Of a DNA stretch of 64,000 nt, positions 22,690-34,162 are shown in pieces. Source of the stretch: Ceratobasidium sp. AG-K (lineage: Eukaryota; Basidiomycota; Agaricomycetes; Cantharellales; Ceratobasidiaceae); assembly GCA_037039685.1 (NCBI GenBank), contig JAWNGF010000001.1:4526001-4590000 (forward strand). Reading direction: 5' to 3'. The position numbers and the translations under genes are program-made. The number at the start of each line of letters is the position of its first letter. Positions within the stretch are counted from its first letter, which is position 1. The notes beneath the pieces were generated by a model, which saw only the letters and a list, made by a program, of their open reading frames with translations, was not told where the DNA came from and searched no databases.

Positions 22690-25600
22690 ATGTCCAACCG
22701 TGAGTCAGTTTTAGGAATTATTGACGTATGCTGACGTTGTTGTAGCCCTTTTCGACAACGCCCCAGAGTATGATTCGGACCTCGACACACTCGCTGACTT
22801 TGTCATCGAGCCTACGACTGCCCACGTCCCCCCTCCACCGTCCCCTGCCCCCAATACATGTCTCTGCGGCCGCACCACGCGAGGCGACGACTCGGATGAA
22901 CCACTCTACTGCTCCGAAACATGTGCACGTCTTGACGCCTTTCATGCTCTAACTGCCCGCTCTCGGTCCAACTCCCTTGCACCGACGCCTATTACGACTG
23001 CCCCTGCCACCCCCCTCTTCCCTCATGCTATTCTTCGAGAGTCTTTGGCTGGCTTCTTCTCGAGACCTGATTCGACAAATACTCCCGCCTCGACACCTCT
23101 ATCCGCAACGTCTTTTGCTTCGGTCGACAATGTGCCACTTCCGATCGAAATGAGCAGTCATTACCGACGCGTCACAGCCAAGCGCGAACGCATGGAGTGG
23201 GAACGTTCTCGCTCTCATTCGCGTACCCACTCGAGGGCACGGCCATCGTTGAGCGAGCTCGAGGAGGAGCATCAGGTAGAGACTCACGTTGAGCGCGAGA
23301 ATGGGTCCGATGGAGAAGACCTTGTCCCTGCTCTTACTTCTGTCCATGTCCATGTCGCTGTGGATGTCCAGGTTGTGCAGAATTGCGCTCAGGCAGACGG
23401 TACTCTTGACGCCGACCAGCTCTCGCATGCACTCTCTGTTAGTATGCTTGACCCCGCTCCTGGTGTTTCCTGGCGCGACCCCTTTGCCGACCCTGCAGCT
23501 TCACCCACTCGCGAGATGTCCATTGCCCCTGATTCTCACGAACATCATCCCTTGTCTGATGCGTTTTCGATCACCGAATCCGTAGAAGACTTCAGTCCTT
23601 TCAACACATATGCACCGGCTGTTGCGCATCCCTCGGTTTTGCCATCGCGCAAGTCCAGTGTATGCTTTGCTGGCGTGGGCCCAGCAGGGCGTATCCTATC
23701 TGCGGCCCGATCCCGCGCGCAGTCGGATGCCAAACGATCTCCGGTTTGCGAGTTGTCGGAGAAGCCTCTTCCACTACCACCCGTCGATACAGCATCCCTC
23801 GAATCCAAGGAGGTTTCCGAAACGCCAATCGAATCTCCTGCTGCACCCTCGGAAATTCCCTGCGAATCTTGTTCATCCGAAGGTCCCGGCGCGCTGCCTT
23901 CTCCTGGTCTGACGCTCGACCTTCCTTCTCCAATGCCCTCATTCGAAATGACCCCCGATCCGTACACTCCAACTTCGTCTTCAGCCCCGGAATCTCCATG
24001 CACACCTAATGGCCGCAGCTCAGCTTCTTCATCACGGACTTCGGCGGAAACTCCCAAACGTTCTCCTCCTGTGTCTTCCCGCCCTGCGCCATCTGCGCAG
24101 CGCCGAGGGCCACGACGATTTCAGACAGTCGACTCAGTGCCCAGGGCCACCATATTCTCCATGGTACTAGATCCTGAATTCGATGTGACTTCGGGAAATC
24201 CAACCGGGCCGGGATCGGCGTCTACACAACTCAAGCGCGTGGACACGGCGCCTGAATTAAACATGGGGCGGGATTCAGGGGTTTCACTCACCCGCCGCGG
24301 GCGCTTCTATTTCACCTGAAACACCGCACAAACAACGGACCCGCGCCCGAGCGACTTCTACGCCGCGGCGCCCAGCCGATTCGCTTCGTGAACGAACATC
24401 GTCCACACCGATGCACCCTGGAATGCTTCAGCTTGCAACCAAGGCGCCACGGCGGGGTTGGTTACATGCGCCTCCCCCGCCGACTCCCCCTGTTTCGCCC
24501 TCGGATGTTAGTTCGCCCCGCCCACTAGACCCCGGCACCTGGCAAAGCTTTGGCGCGGCATTTGACGCGTTGGGGCTGAATTCAGGTATGAGTGAGGGCG
24601 AGTACCAGTTGGCGTTGGACGAGCAAGGCATGGGATTCCACCGGCGTCAAGAGTCTGGAGAGAGTACCGGCAGTAGCGCGACGGACGCGTCGTGGTCGAG
24701 TAGCTATGGTGGTAAGTTTTATATTGCTCATTTTCTCACGGATCCACAGTTCTCATAACGATCGTCGCTACAGCTCCACCTTCGAACTCGAGTGTATACT
24801 CGTGGCCAGTCACCAGTGGTGCAACATCCGAGTCCGAGAATGACGCTTATGCGCGTTTACGCGCGCGCTCGCCTGCAGCCAGTAGCGTCCGGACCATTGT
24901 TCCACCACCGCGCGGCTCGAGTCTGGTCGCTGAAGGAGACGGTCCGATGGACCATGTGCACTTGCATTTGGGTCATTCCCATCGGAGTCGCCGCCAGTCA
25001 AGCATTGCAGCTCTGGATAACATCCTCGCCATGGAAGATACGTTCTGGGCCGACCCCATCGTTGTACGAGATGCAGAGGATAGCATGGAGAGCGAGGACA
25101 TGTCCCCTGGTGTGCAGTTTGGAGGCGATGCCAACGGCTTTGCATTCCCTGCCACAAAGAGCAAGCCGATGTTTGAGCCCACCTTGCGGATCGCAGGGCT
25201 CTCGCGGCCACCGTCTGTCGCCAACCTGCGAAACCCCAACTCGGACAACTCGGGACTGAGGGTCCGCCGACAGAGCTCAACGGCCAAGTCGGAGTACCTA
25301 GCTCCTCCCACGCTCGACCAGCATACCCACCGAACCTCTGCATCCAACTTTCCCGTTTCGCCGTCGGTCGCGAGCTCACGTCCTAGTCCCGAGGTCGACG
25401 TTGCCGCCTCTCCTCTGCTCACCCACCTCTCGACGAGCTTGTTTGATGGTCCGTTTACATCATCGCCTGTCATTGGCACGCCCGCTCTGTCCCGGGGCTC
25501 CCCCGCCTTGCCCAGCGGTTCTCCCATTTCGGCCCACTTTTCCCTACGCACGCCATCAAGCCCGTATTTGTCTGTCCCCTCCGGTCCTTCCCGTCGTACC

Positions 25601-26344
25601 TCGCGGTCGACCGATGCATCTAGCGTGTTGTTGCGTACGGCCAGCGCAGCTCGATTGGCTGCTGCGCTCAATGCTGCTCCCGATGTCGAGGACGAAGAGG
25701 CCCTGCGTCGTGGGCGCGAGGATGCTTCATTTGCGCGATACAGTCCTCGCATGGGTCATCGGGCAAATCGCTCTGGGTCATTAGCTCGATCAGGCTCGGC
25801 TGGCTCTAGCACCGCCATGGGACTGGGCCTCGCACTGGGCGGGATAGTAGAGCACGATTCTCGCGCGCGGTCGTACTCTGAACCGTGGGTTGTGACCGTT
25901 CCAGGAGTCGCGTCCGGCACCGTGTCACGCTCAGGTTCGCGTATGAATCTGATGGACCCATCGGTCTTGGCTGTGCCAGAGGAAGAGGAAGAGGAAGATT
26001 ATGGCCAAGTTGTGCCTGCTTCCAAGTTTTCCGGGATTGCGGTGTCGCCTATCGTACCTTCGATGGAGGATACGGGCGAAGCCTCTCCATTAATTGACGC
26101 GTTCCCTCATCCGATGGGCGGTTACTTTCCTGGTTCACGGTACGCCTCGCGGGCAAATACGCCCGTCAAGGGCCTACATACCTCCAATTCTGCCCTCTCG
26201 CTGCGACAGGTTGCCATAGGCAACGCGAGCCAAGAGAACGCGCAAAATGTCGTAGGGCAGGAAGACTCTGGCGACGAGGACGAGGAGATCGTGACGACCG
26301 TGCAGCGCATGCGTCACAGTATGCAGTTGCTTGCGACTGCCTGA
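22690..26344 (+). CDS. Large low-complexity protein with N-terminal Cys motif (Ecl1-like?)
   Basis: Protein of roughly 1,190 residues. Exon 1 encodes only MSN; a short intron leads to PLFDNAPEYDSDLDTLADF. Near the N-terminus four cysteines are arranged CxC (residues 42 and 44) and CSETC (59 and 63), with an Asp soon after, reminiscent of the small zinc motif of Ecl1/lifespan-factor proteins. The rest is Ser/Pro/Thr-rich and disordered, with clustered RSxS and SP motifs that look like phosphorylation sites, and an acidic run of Glu near the C-terminus. A second intron lies at about 24712-24771. The frame breaks once around the GGG run at 24288-24290, where one G seems extra (TRRG to ASISPETP). 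The Ecl1 link is tentative; function is unknown. Confidence 0.7.
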
Positions 26345-26778
26345 TCCTCGTGGACCCAACAATCTCGTCAAAAAAACAAGGTGCAGCAGGCACTGACTTT
26401 GCATTTGGGGTTCCATTTATTTCTATCTCATTATCATCATCTGCTTTCGTCTCATTTCACGATTTTAACAAGCATAAAATGTCTTCTTCATTGCATTCCA
26501 AACAACGGCCGTATATACATGCCTCCAATTCTCACGTCTATAGATCTGTTGTGGCTCATGACCTTACATCTCCGCGATCTCATGTATTCGGGCTTTTTTT
26601 GTCACGCTGTTTTTTCATGTACTAGCTCGATTGCCTTCGGGCGGGTGTATTTCACTACTAGAAACAAAGCTCCTTTGCTCATAAGTTTTGTGTGTGGGGA
26701 ATTGTTCCTTGGAATTCCTGGGTCGTAATAATGTACATGAATTGGGCCAGTGGCACATCGAAAACAAAAGAGGCATGT
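26345..26778. other. Convergent 3' intergenic region
   Basis: Interval of 434 bp, T-rich on the plus strand, between two convergent genes. It holds their 3' UTRs; no coding sequence is recognised. Confidence 0.5.
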
Positions 26779-27539
26779 TTAGACATCCAAGATCCCCATA
26801 CCTCGCCACCGTTCCCACAACATGCCGACCCCAACTTCTCTTCCCGGTTCTCCCAAAATATCTTTGGCGTCTAGTAGACGGTATTGTTGCCCAAACACGA
26901 GAAAGTGGGCAAAGAGAGAGTTGAAGTGGCCTTCCGAATGGAGATGAAGAAGATCTGGGAAGTGGGCGTGATATATATGCGCGAAGACCCGGAAAAGCTG
27001 CATGTAAATGGCTTTACAGCATGCAGCAAATGACGAAGTCGAGGCAGGAGGGAACTCGGTCCCTCCACGAGTGGGGAACGTCGTCTGGTCGTCGAGGCAG
27101 TTTTGGACCCAGGTCATCACATAATCAGTATAGGTTGCCGCAGGGAGCGAGACGGCGCGTCGGTTACGGTCCGTCCATTCGTACGAAAGGCTGGGGAAGG
27201 ATGTTCAGTGGGGTATCGAGATAGGAAACGATTGCACTTACTTGGGCCCCGCAGTCATAGATGTACATGTATGGACTGAACACACCTCGGCAATCACCGC
27301 GCAAAACAGGTTTAGGTTTTGGTAAAAGTCGAAAATATTGACCGCGACCCACTCATTGATATCTACATATCTAAAAACTCAGATAAGAACCCGATCTCGG
27401 CGCGTTGTTTTGACCAAACTTGCCTGGGTAGCGCGACAATGGTCTTGAACTTGCCAGTCACGAGCGCGGCGCGCACGAATGGCTGGCACAGGTATAGGGG
27501 TGTTCCATTAGAGCTCGTGTTTGGGTCGTTGGGAGGCAT
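26779..27539 (-). CDS. MOB-family kinase activator (Mob1/phocein fold)
   Basis: Gene of three exons or more for a MOB protein, a co-activator of NDR/LATS-type kinases in mitotic-exit, septation and morphogenesis signalling. Family landmarks are INEWVAVNIFDFYQNLNLFC, the zinc-site segment EVCSVHTCTSMTAGP, then YEWTDRNRRAVSLPAATYTD, YVMTWVQNCLDDQTTFPT, and the second zinc pair in LFRVFAHIYHAHFPDLLHL, followed by FNSLFAHFLVFGQQYRLLD. Start taken at MPPNDPNTSS (27539); an ATG at 27557 is also possible. The first intron (27371-27423) begins with GC (CAG|GCAAGT), a GC-AG intron. I cannot tell Mob1, Mob2 or Mob3 subclasses with confidence. Confidence 0.85.
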
Positions 27540-27780
27540 AGCGTAAAACGGGAGCAAAGTAATGTGTTCAATTCAGAACGCCCCGCGGCTAGCGCTCTAT
27601 AAGAGGCGGCTTTTGCCGTTGTCATGCCCTCCAAACGGCAATTACACCACGTGGTAGAGATTCTAAGTGGCCCAACTTGATTTACGTCGTAATGTATCCA
27701 GCTCAAGGTGCCAACGATCATTAGGTCATTGCTAACTAGGTTGGCATACGCATTTGTTCCTAATATACAAGCGCAAACGT

Positions 27781-30700
27781 CTACTGCAGTCCCGCGGTAA
27801 CCAGCTCCAATATCTCTTTGGTTCCCTTGCCCGTGTTCTTGAGGTTTTTGGCAACGACCTGCCAGGCTTGCGAGTGATGCGGTTCCGCTAATACACATCC
27901 ATCAATCACGGCCTGTTGATGTTCCTATTCGCATATTCGAGTCAGTTATCATATACACGCAAATTAGTCTATATGAAATGCATACCTTGGTTCCGTGTTG
28001 TCTCTCAAACTTTAACCACCACGCCCATGTTTCGCCATGGTCCTTGTCGGTTGCAATCGCACGTTGGAACCACTGTCGAGCTTTTTCAATTTTTCCCTCG
28101 GCCCAGAATAGCCGTGCCACAGTGCAAATGATGATCGGATCGTCCGAGGACTTTTTCAGTGCATCAACCGACCGTGCTTTCCGGGTCGCGCGAGGTTCGA
28201 GCCAAATTGCCATCGACCAAAGAAGTCCGGACGTGGGGCATTCTTGGAGACCTATACGTGGGAGCGCGATCGATATCAGTTTTCACGGGTGATCTTATGT
28301 TGGGCGTGGAGTAAAACTGACCTCGAGCCAGGACTACCTTTGCCTGAGCCACACCGGTGCTTCGTTCTTCTACGCCCACAGCTTCGGCCCACAACAACTC
28401 TTCCTTTGGATTCACAAGGCGCGCCTTTTCGAGCAAAGAACGTGCTTTGATCGCCTTGTTATCTCGCTCTTCCAACCGTGATGCAAGCGTCCACAAGGTG
28501 ACACTCTTGGGGCACGCCTTGACCGCCTTGGCGTACGTCGCTCTCGCCTCGGCAATCTGCCCGAGATCCTCATAGATTTGTGCCTTGATCATGTGAAGTT
28601 TGTCGAACGAGGGATACTTTTGTAATGCCGTCGAAAGTGTATCAAGGGCCTGGGTGTGTTGTCCTTGTTGGCGTTCAAATACCGCACACTTCATCCAGAT
28701 CTGTACAACAAAGTCAAAGTTCAAGATGTGATTACCCTGATGATGGTCACAATGTCACTCACCCTCTCAGTGTCAGCAACCGTACGTGCACGAATCAAAA
28801 GTTCACGCGCGACGGCCATCTCCCCGTTCTCGGCTTCGAGCTTGACCGCTGCTAGCCAAATCGCTTCGCTTTCTGGGTTGGCTACGAATGCTTGTTCGAG
28901 AATTGCTCGGGCTGCCATGACATCGCCGGCGAGCCATTTCTCCTTGGCAGACATCAGCCAGAGAACTTCCGCCTGCGGGCAGAACTTGACCGCTTGAGAT
29001 AGAACAGCGTCCAAAGAAGCACTGTCGTACAGGCATGAGAAACGACCGCGAGAGTCAATCAGACCACAGCCAGCTTACCGGTCTCCATGAGTCTTTTCAA
29101 GGTCAGCTGCCTTGCGCCACAATTCCCGCCGGTCTGGCAATACGCGTAGCGCATATGCCAATATACTCCGAGCAACAACAACCTTGCCCCGACTCAATGC
29201 GCTCTCGGCGTCTGCGACCCAGGTATCGTATCTATCCTCTCTTCCACGTCCATTGCGATCGATGCCTTGACAATTGCCTCGGCCGTGCGTAGACTCCCCT
29301 CGGCTTCGCATTTTTCCGCTTCGTTGAGCCATTGGTCGCGAGTGAGCATGGCGCCATGTTTGCGTAGTTGCGGTACAGCCAATGCAAGAGTTTGATCAAC
29401 CTTTTCAAGTTCGGAAGCGCGTTGGGCATCAGTTTGTCCGACCCATCTTCGTTGAGCCCAAGTCGAGCTTGCTCCTCGATCAAACGACCTGCGGCAATCC
29501 AAATCTCGTGCGAAGTAGGAACCTTTTTGCGAGCCTGATTGATAACCTTCTTGGCGCGTTCGGGTGTTTCGAGGCGGGCGAGGGCAAGCCAAAGCTCGAC
29601 TGAACTTGGGATGAGCTCGGTTGCTCGTGCAAGCAAAATGCGTGCTTCAGTGGGCGAGTCTTCTAGGTTGACGTTTTCTTTCCACAGGCGAACCGAGTTG
29701 GGAATATGAGTTACGGCTACAAGAAGTTGGGGGTTATTGTTTGCCTATGGCCGGTAGCGATTCAGACATACCTCGTCGCATTACTACTTTCTTGGCTTTA
29801 GGATCGGCCTCCAGGTCAGCTGCAGCAAGCCAAATCTTGACGCTCTGAGGGACATGCTCAACAGCATTCGCCAGGATGATTTTTGCGTCTGCATTTTGCT
29901 AAGCCCAAATTATTAGAGCGCACACATGATTATCAGAACTAGGTACTCACGTGGAGTCGAGCGGCCTCGAGCCAGACATCTTCGCTTTTGGGGCAGTTTT
30001 CGGTGCCCATTCGAATCAGCTTACGTGCGGCAACCATGCGACCTGCGTGCTCCTCTACGCATGCCGCAGCGATCCATCCAGGAGCGTGTTTTGGATTCGA
30101 CTTAACGAGAGAATCAAATAACATGCGTGCACGTTTAATATCACTACCTCCTACGTCAGTCCAACCATAATTAGCAGACAATCCAGACTACTCACCCGAT
30201 CTCGGCCTCGGTCTTTTGAATAACACTGTTCAAGTCTGTCAGGTAGCCCTTGGGATCGACTGTAGAACTGCTCCCGGCAACCTGATCGAGCTTCAAACTA
30301 AGGACCTTGTCTCGGGCTTGACCGATTGCAACCAAGTTGGTAAGTGCCCCTCCACCGTCTCCGACTTCACTGATAAACCCTCCGCTTTCTTGTTGACGAG
30401 CGTCCAGGGAGTTTTCATAGTCGAGTTTGTCCCTATCGCCAACCAGGACCGAGTCGGGAACAGCGTACATTCGTGGATCGCGCTTGCGCTTTTTTCCGGT
30501 CAAGTTTCCGACCTCTGGTAACGATTCCCATTCTGCATCGGAAACGTTGGCGAGACCGCGCTTGAGATCAGCAAACTGAGCTTGGAGTTTGGGCCGCGAG
30601 GCACGGAATTCTTCTTGTTCGTGTCGTTCACGGGCTTCTCTGCAAGGGGAATGGCAAGTGCGAGTATCGGAAACAGCAGACGTAGATCAGCAGGGGAGGG

Positions 30701-31204
30701 GAGGAAGAGAGGCATTGAGTCTCAGCCGGAGTTCAGTGCACACGGTCCAGAACAACGCAAACCACACTCACCGCCGCGCCTTTCTTCGCTCATCCATCTT
30801 GCTGTCCACCGCATCGTAGATTGCGTCTGCTTCTTCATCATCTGCTTCGTATACTGTGCCGGCAAACAGCCCTGTCTCGTTGTCTGGGTCTTGAAGCGAC
30901 TCGGGGTCGACCTCGACTTCTTCACCGCGACGGGCCTGGGCCTCACTGCATGCAACGGGTCAACCGAATATCACAATATGTCGTCAACCATTTTACGTAC
31001 GCTATTGCTTCAGCTGAAGGCCCCTCTCGGGCAGGCCCGATATCAGACCGGGTGGTAAAGCCTGAAGCACTGTCATGGATGTAAGCTTGCCAGTATTTTA
31101 ACTAGAACAACCACTTACCCTCGACCGAGACCTGCTACATAGGAGGCAGGTGCAGTTTGGGTCAAGAATGCCAGACGGTTTGGTTTATTGCTTCCCGCGG
31201 ACAT
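27781..31204 (-). CDS. PRP6: Pre-mRNA splicing factor PRP6 (U4/U6-U5 tri-snRNP)
   Basis: Large multi-exon gene for Prp6, the HAT/TPR-repeat scaffold bridging U5 and U4/U6 in the tri-snRNP, nuclear and essential in yeasts. The PRP1 N-terminal domain starts with [20 protein letters not shown] and continues [16 protein letters not shown] and the [20 protein letters not shown] segment. About twenty HAT-like helices follow (examples: [59 protein letters not shown]), ending [11 protein letters not shown]. Two single-base breaks interrupt the HAT region: near the CCC run at 29442-29444 (before [16 protein letters not shown]) and at about 29237-29240 (before [12 protein letters not shown]). Both are restored in frame by one extra base. 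In an essential single-copy gene this points to sequence error. MOB lies downstream on the same strand. Confidence 0.9.
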
Positions 31205-31691
31205 ATTGCAACTGGACTTGGTGGCCGTGAACGAGGTCAACTTGGAACCCGTGGCTGGTGGATGAGGGCGCTTATTCACGAAGCGTTACGGTCGTTACAC
31301 ACTGATAAATTTCGAATAATTCCTATTTATCGATACTTTTGTGTACAGTCTCGCTAACTATACCAAAATACTTACGGTTAGCGTAGGCGTGCGTTTAAAA
31401 GACTCTGTGTATTTTATGGGACAAGTGTTGCCCGAGCCTACACGACAGCCTTGGCCAAGTAACGACCCGTACCAAGCAGGTTCGCATCCAAGCGAATGTC
31501 CAAGCGGGACGATGGATCCGGATCGACAACACACAAGAGGAAAATCCGCACAAAGATAATCAAAGTATGAACTACGCAGCTAGTTTTGTCGCGCGATATA
31601 ATTACTGTTCGAGCTCCTCCATTATCCGTTTATAGCGCTGCATGGTGATATAATTCTACGAGGTGCAGCTTGGGTTAATTCTATGACTCGT
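31205..31691. other. PRP6 promoter side and 3' flank of the truncated RCF2 copy
   Basis: No gene recognised in about 490 bp. It should hold the PRP6 promoter. If RCF2 copy 1 were once full-length, its missing C-terminal exons would lie here, but no HIG1-like coding sequence is visible. Confidence 0.5.
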
Positions 31692-32046
31692 TTAAACGGC
31701 ACCGCGACCTACGTTGTATGTCATCTCGGCGTTGGTCGCGCCACACCCAAGGGCCGCAACCATCATCAACCAGGTTTTTTGAACGATTGGTATCCTTCGA
31801 ACCTTTGGATAGAAGACTCCCGCAACATACAAGGACGGAGCTGCACTGTAAGATGCGCACCATAAGATTGTAGATACTTCCAACGAGACCTCGCTGAAAT
31901 GACTTACATCGTGAGACCAAACAACGCTCCTCTGAACCCGCCCCACATTGTAGCTCTGGCAGCCTCCTCCTGCTGTTCTTTCGTGACAATCTACTTGTGT
32001 GTTAGTAATCAAGGACTGCCTGAATGTGCATGCGTCTTGCCTTCAT
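31692..32046 (-). pseudogene. Truncated RCF2/HIG1-type gene, copy 1
   Basis: Partial paralogue of the two genes upstream. Exon 1 is MK, followed by a GC-starting intron (AAG|GCAAGA), then IVTKEQQEEAARATMWGGFR and GALFGLTM. The next exon reads PSLYVAGVFYPKVRRIPIVQ and ends at TNAEMTYN, exactly where the full copies splice to the exon carrying LKSQWHGR. Here translation runs into a stop at 31692 (NVGRGAV) and the HIG1 half (WAKxxRxGIxGMSWV and IVQVRMYAQG segments) is absent. The donor of intron 2 is also poor. It is probably a degenerate copy, though a short expressed membrane protein cannot be excluded. Confidence 0.65.
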
Positions 32047-32675
32047 GCTGGATGGTTGGACAATGAGAAGTCGACGATGGTCGTTGTATGCTAGAAGCTT
32101 GAATTGGATTTACGAGTTAAATAAGCTTACAAGCTACTTCAATTGAGTACGCTCCACTGGAAGTATTGAACTGAACGAATTAGAACCGGTTAAATGAAGG
32201 CTACTACAATCGCAACTGCGGCCGAAAAGACACGCAGCGGGCACAAACAACTTGCAAGTTGCCGCGGTTCAAACATGAGTCTCGTCAGCATACGCTGCCG
32301 GTCACGGACCACATGCTCTCTGCGGTGAGTTACATCGCACGTGAAGATGGAGACATTGCCGAGGAGTTGTAGTCGGAGTTGATCATGTGTCCGCCAGGCG
32401 TCGGTGGCGGTGACATTCATCCCGTCGCCGCCCGTAGCATTCGGAATAGATAAAATGTGCGCCGTGTCGGCACGTGTGTACGCCCAAATCAGTCGGTTGA
32501 TGGAGTCCCACTACATTTCAGTCGTATATTCTCTACATTGATCTGTAATGTACATGTAGAACAAGCAATCTGTAAGTACATTATAACTGATAGTAGGGCT
32601 GAAACAGTCAAGTACAGCTAGTTCATGCTTGCCGAGTGATGGCTTTGCCGGTCACAGCATTTGACGTGAGTATAT
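32047..32675. other. Intergenic region between RCF2 copies 1 and 2
   Basis: About 630 bp without a recognised gene. Contains two CACGTG-type cores near 32338 and 32470. It should carry the promoter of copy 1 and the 3' UTR of copy 2. Confidence 0.45.
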
Positions 32676-33654
32676 CTAAATCGCACCAACGCCCCCTTTG
32701 TTGCGACGATCGTCCTGAGTAGCAGAACCGGATGAAATAGCCTGCCCTCCCGGAGTAGTTTGAACATTGATCTGAACGACCATAAGTGCTTGTCGCGAAC
32801 CGAAAAAACTAACCAACTCACCATTTGCTTCCACGCCTCTCCAGGAAGGCGAGACTTTTCGCTGGCCTCGAGTGCCTCTTCATCCTTGAGGTGTATAGCA
32901 GTGAGGCCAGCGCTAGCCAAAAGTGCTGCAATCGTGAATCCTTGCGCATACATACGCACTTGGACGATCTTTTGGGTGACTACCAAGCCCATTCAGCAAC
33001 AGGTACCAGGACCAGGGGTCAGAAACCTACATGGAACCTGGTGGTTCCGTGCGAACACCATTCCACCCGCAATCGCCATGGCCGATACCCAACTCATCCC
33101 AACTATGCCATATCGATGTTGCTTGGCCCAATGGAGAGCGCGACCTTGCCAGCTGAGTGCATGTATGCCTTCCTCCTCTTCCATTTCTTCTTTGCGAAGA
33201 ATGTCGGCGGCCCGGCCATGCCACTGGGATTTCAGGTACCCCTAGAACCAGCCAAGGCGTGAGATACGGGGTCCACAGCGAGTTGATGGAACTAACCTCG
33301 TATGCAAACTCGGCATTCGTCATCCCAAATCCGAGTGTCGATATAGTCAAAAGCAAACCGCGCTGGACAGGTGGGATTGCGCGTACGGCAGGGTATCTTT
33401 TCCCCGCGAAGTAGAGAGCCGGGATCGCTCTGAGGCGTGGAAAGTCAGTTCGGTTCCAGTGTAAACGAGTTGCCAGAACGTACAGCGCTAATCCGAGAGC
33501 CCCTCCCTTAGCTGCTCCCCATGCAGTCGTCCGCATCGCCTCCTCTTGCTGCTTGTTTCGTGACCAACTATAAATCAGAGTGTACACATCGGGAGCGGGT
33601 TGCTAGTTAATCGAGTTGGGCTTGCTTTTGGCTAAGTGCACTACGTACCTTCAT
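32676..33654 (-). CDS. Respiratory supercomplex factor RCF2-like, HIG1 domain, copy 2
   Basis: Six-exon gene starting MK|LVTKQQEEAMRTTAWG. Mitochondrial inner-membrane protein of the Rcf2 type, which associates with cytochrome c oxidase and III-IV supercomplexes. Segments in order: PALYFAGKRYPAVRAIPPVQ, LLLTISTLGFGMTNAEFAYE, LKSQWHGRAADILRKEEMEE, then the HIG1 region with membrane segments HRYGIVGMSWVSAMAIAGG and IVQVRMYAQGFTIAALLASA, including the R-x3-Q motif (RMYAQ). The last exon adds a short basic tail (DDRRNKGGVGAI). Splicing is clean: GTACGT, GTTAGT, GTAGGT and GTGAGT donors. It closely matches copy 3 in exon plan and sequence. Confidence 0.82.
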
Positions 33655-34162
33655 CGTCTATACCAGCAGAAATTTATGGTGGTGGTTAGCTGGTTGAGAA
33701 CTGTACAACGACGCTTTGTGATGGCAAGTGCTTTATACGATGTCATATAGGTCAAACGGCGCGAGGGGCCAAACGATGACGACAATGATCCAATTGACTC
33801 TTGCACCCTCACGATCGGCTGATTACCGCCGGAAGCGACGCCGCGGCATATAATCAAGTGCATATACACGTATTGGGCCTGTGGGGGCAGAGCAAGAAAA
33901 AATAGCAGTGACAAAAATAACTGTAGTAGTTTGAACTGGCGTCCCAAGGCGATTCGTATATGTTGTAGTGTATATTATTCTAGTCTATACGTCTATTCAT
34001 ACAAAGGCACGCGGCCAATAAAATGTGTCAAGTCCATATGCAAAGGCGTTTTCAAAATGCGCCCGAAATGCTCCAAGATCAGCCGGGTAAAGAGAATTCG
34101 GAAATGGATTCGGATTACGGGTGGTATCGGCGGAGCAAAGTGGGTAGTAAGCCGGATCCAGC
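33655..34162. other. Intergenic region between RCF2 copies 2 and 3
   Basis: About 510 bp without a recognised gene, holding the copy 2 promoter and the copy 3 3' UTR. Confidence 0.5.

Noticed and set aside
23545..24057. 170-codon minus-strand frame
   Set aside because: Antisense to the low-complexity protein at 22690-26344 and compositionally a shadow.
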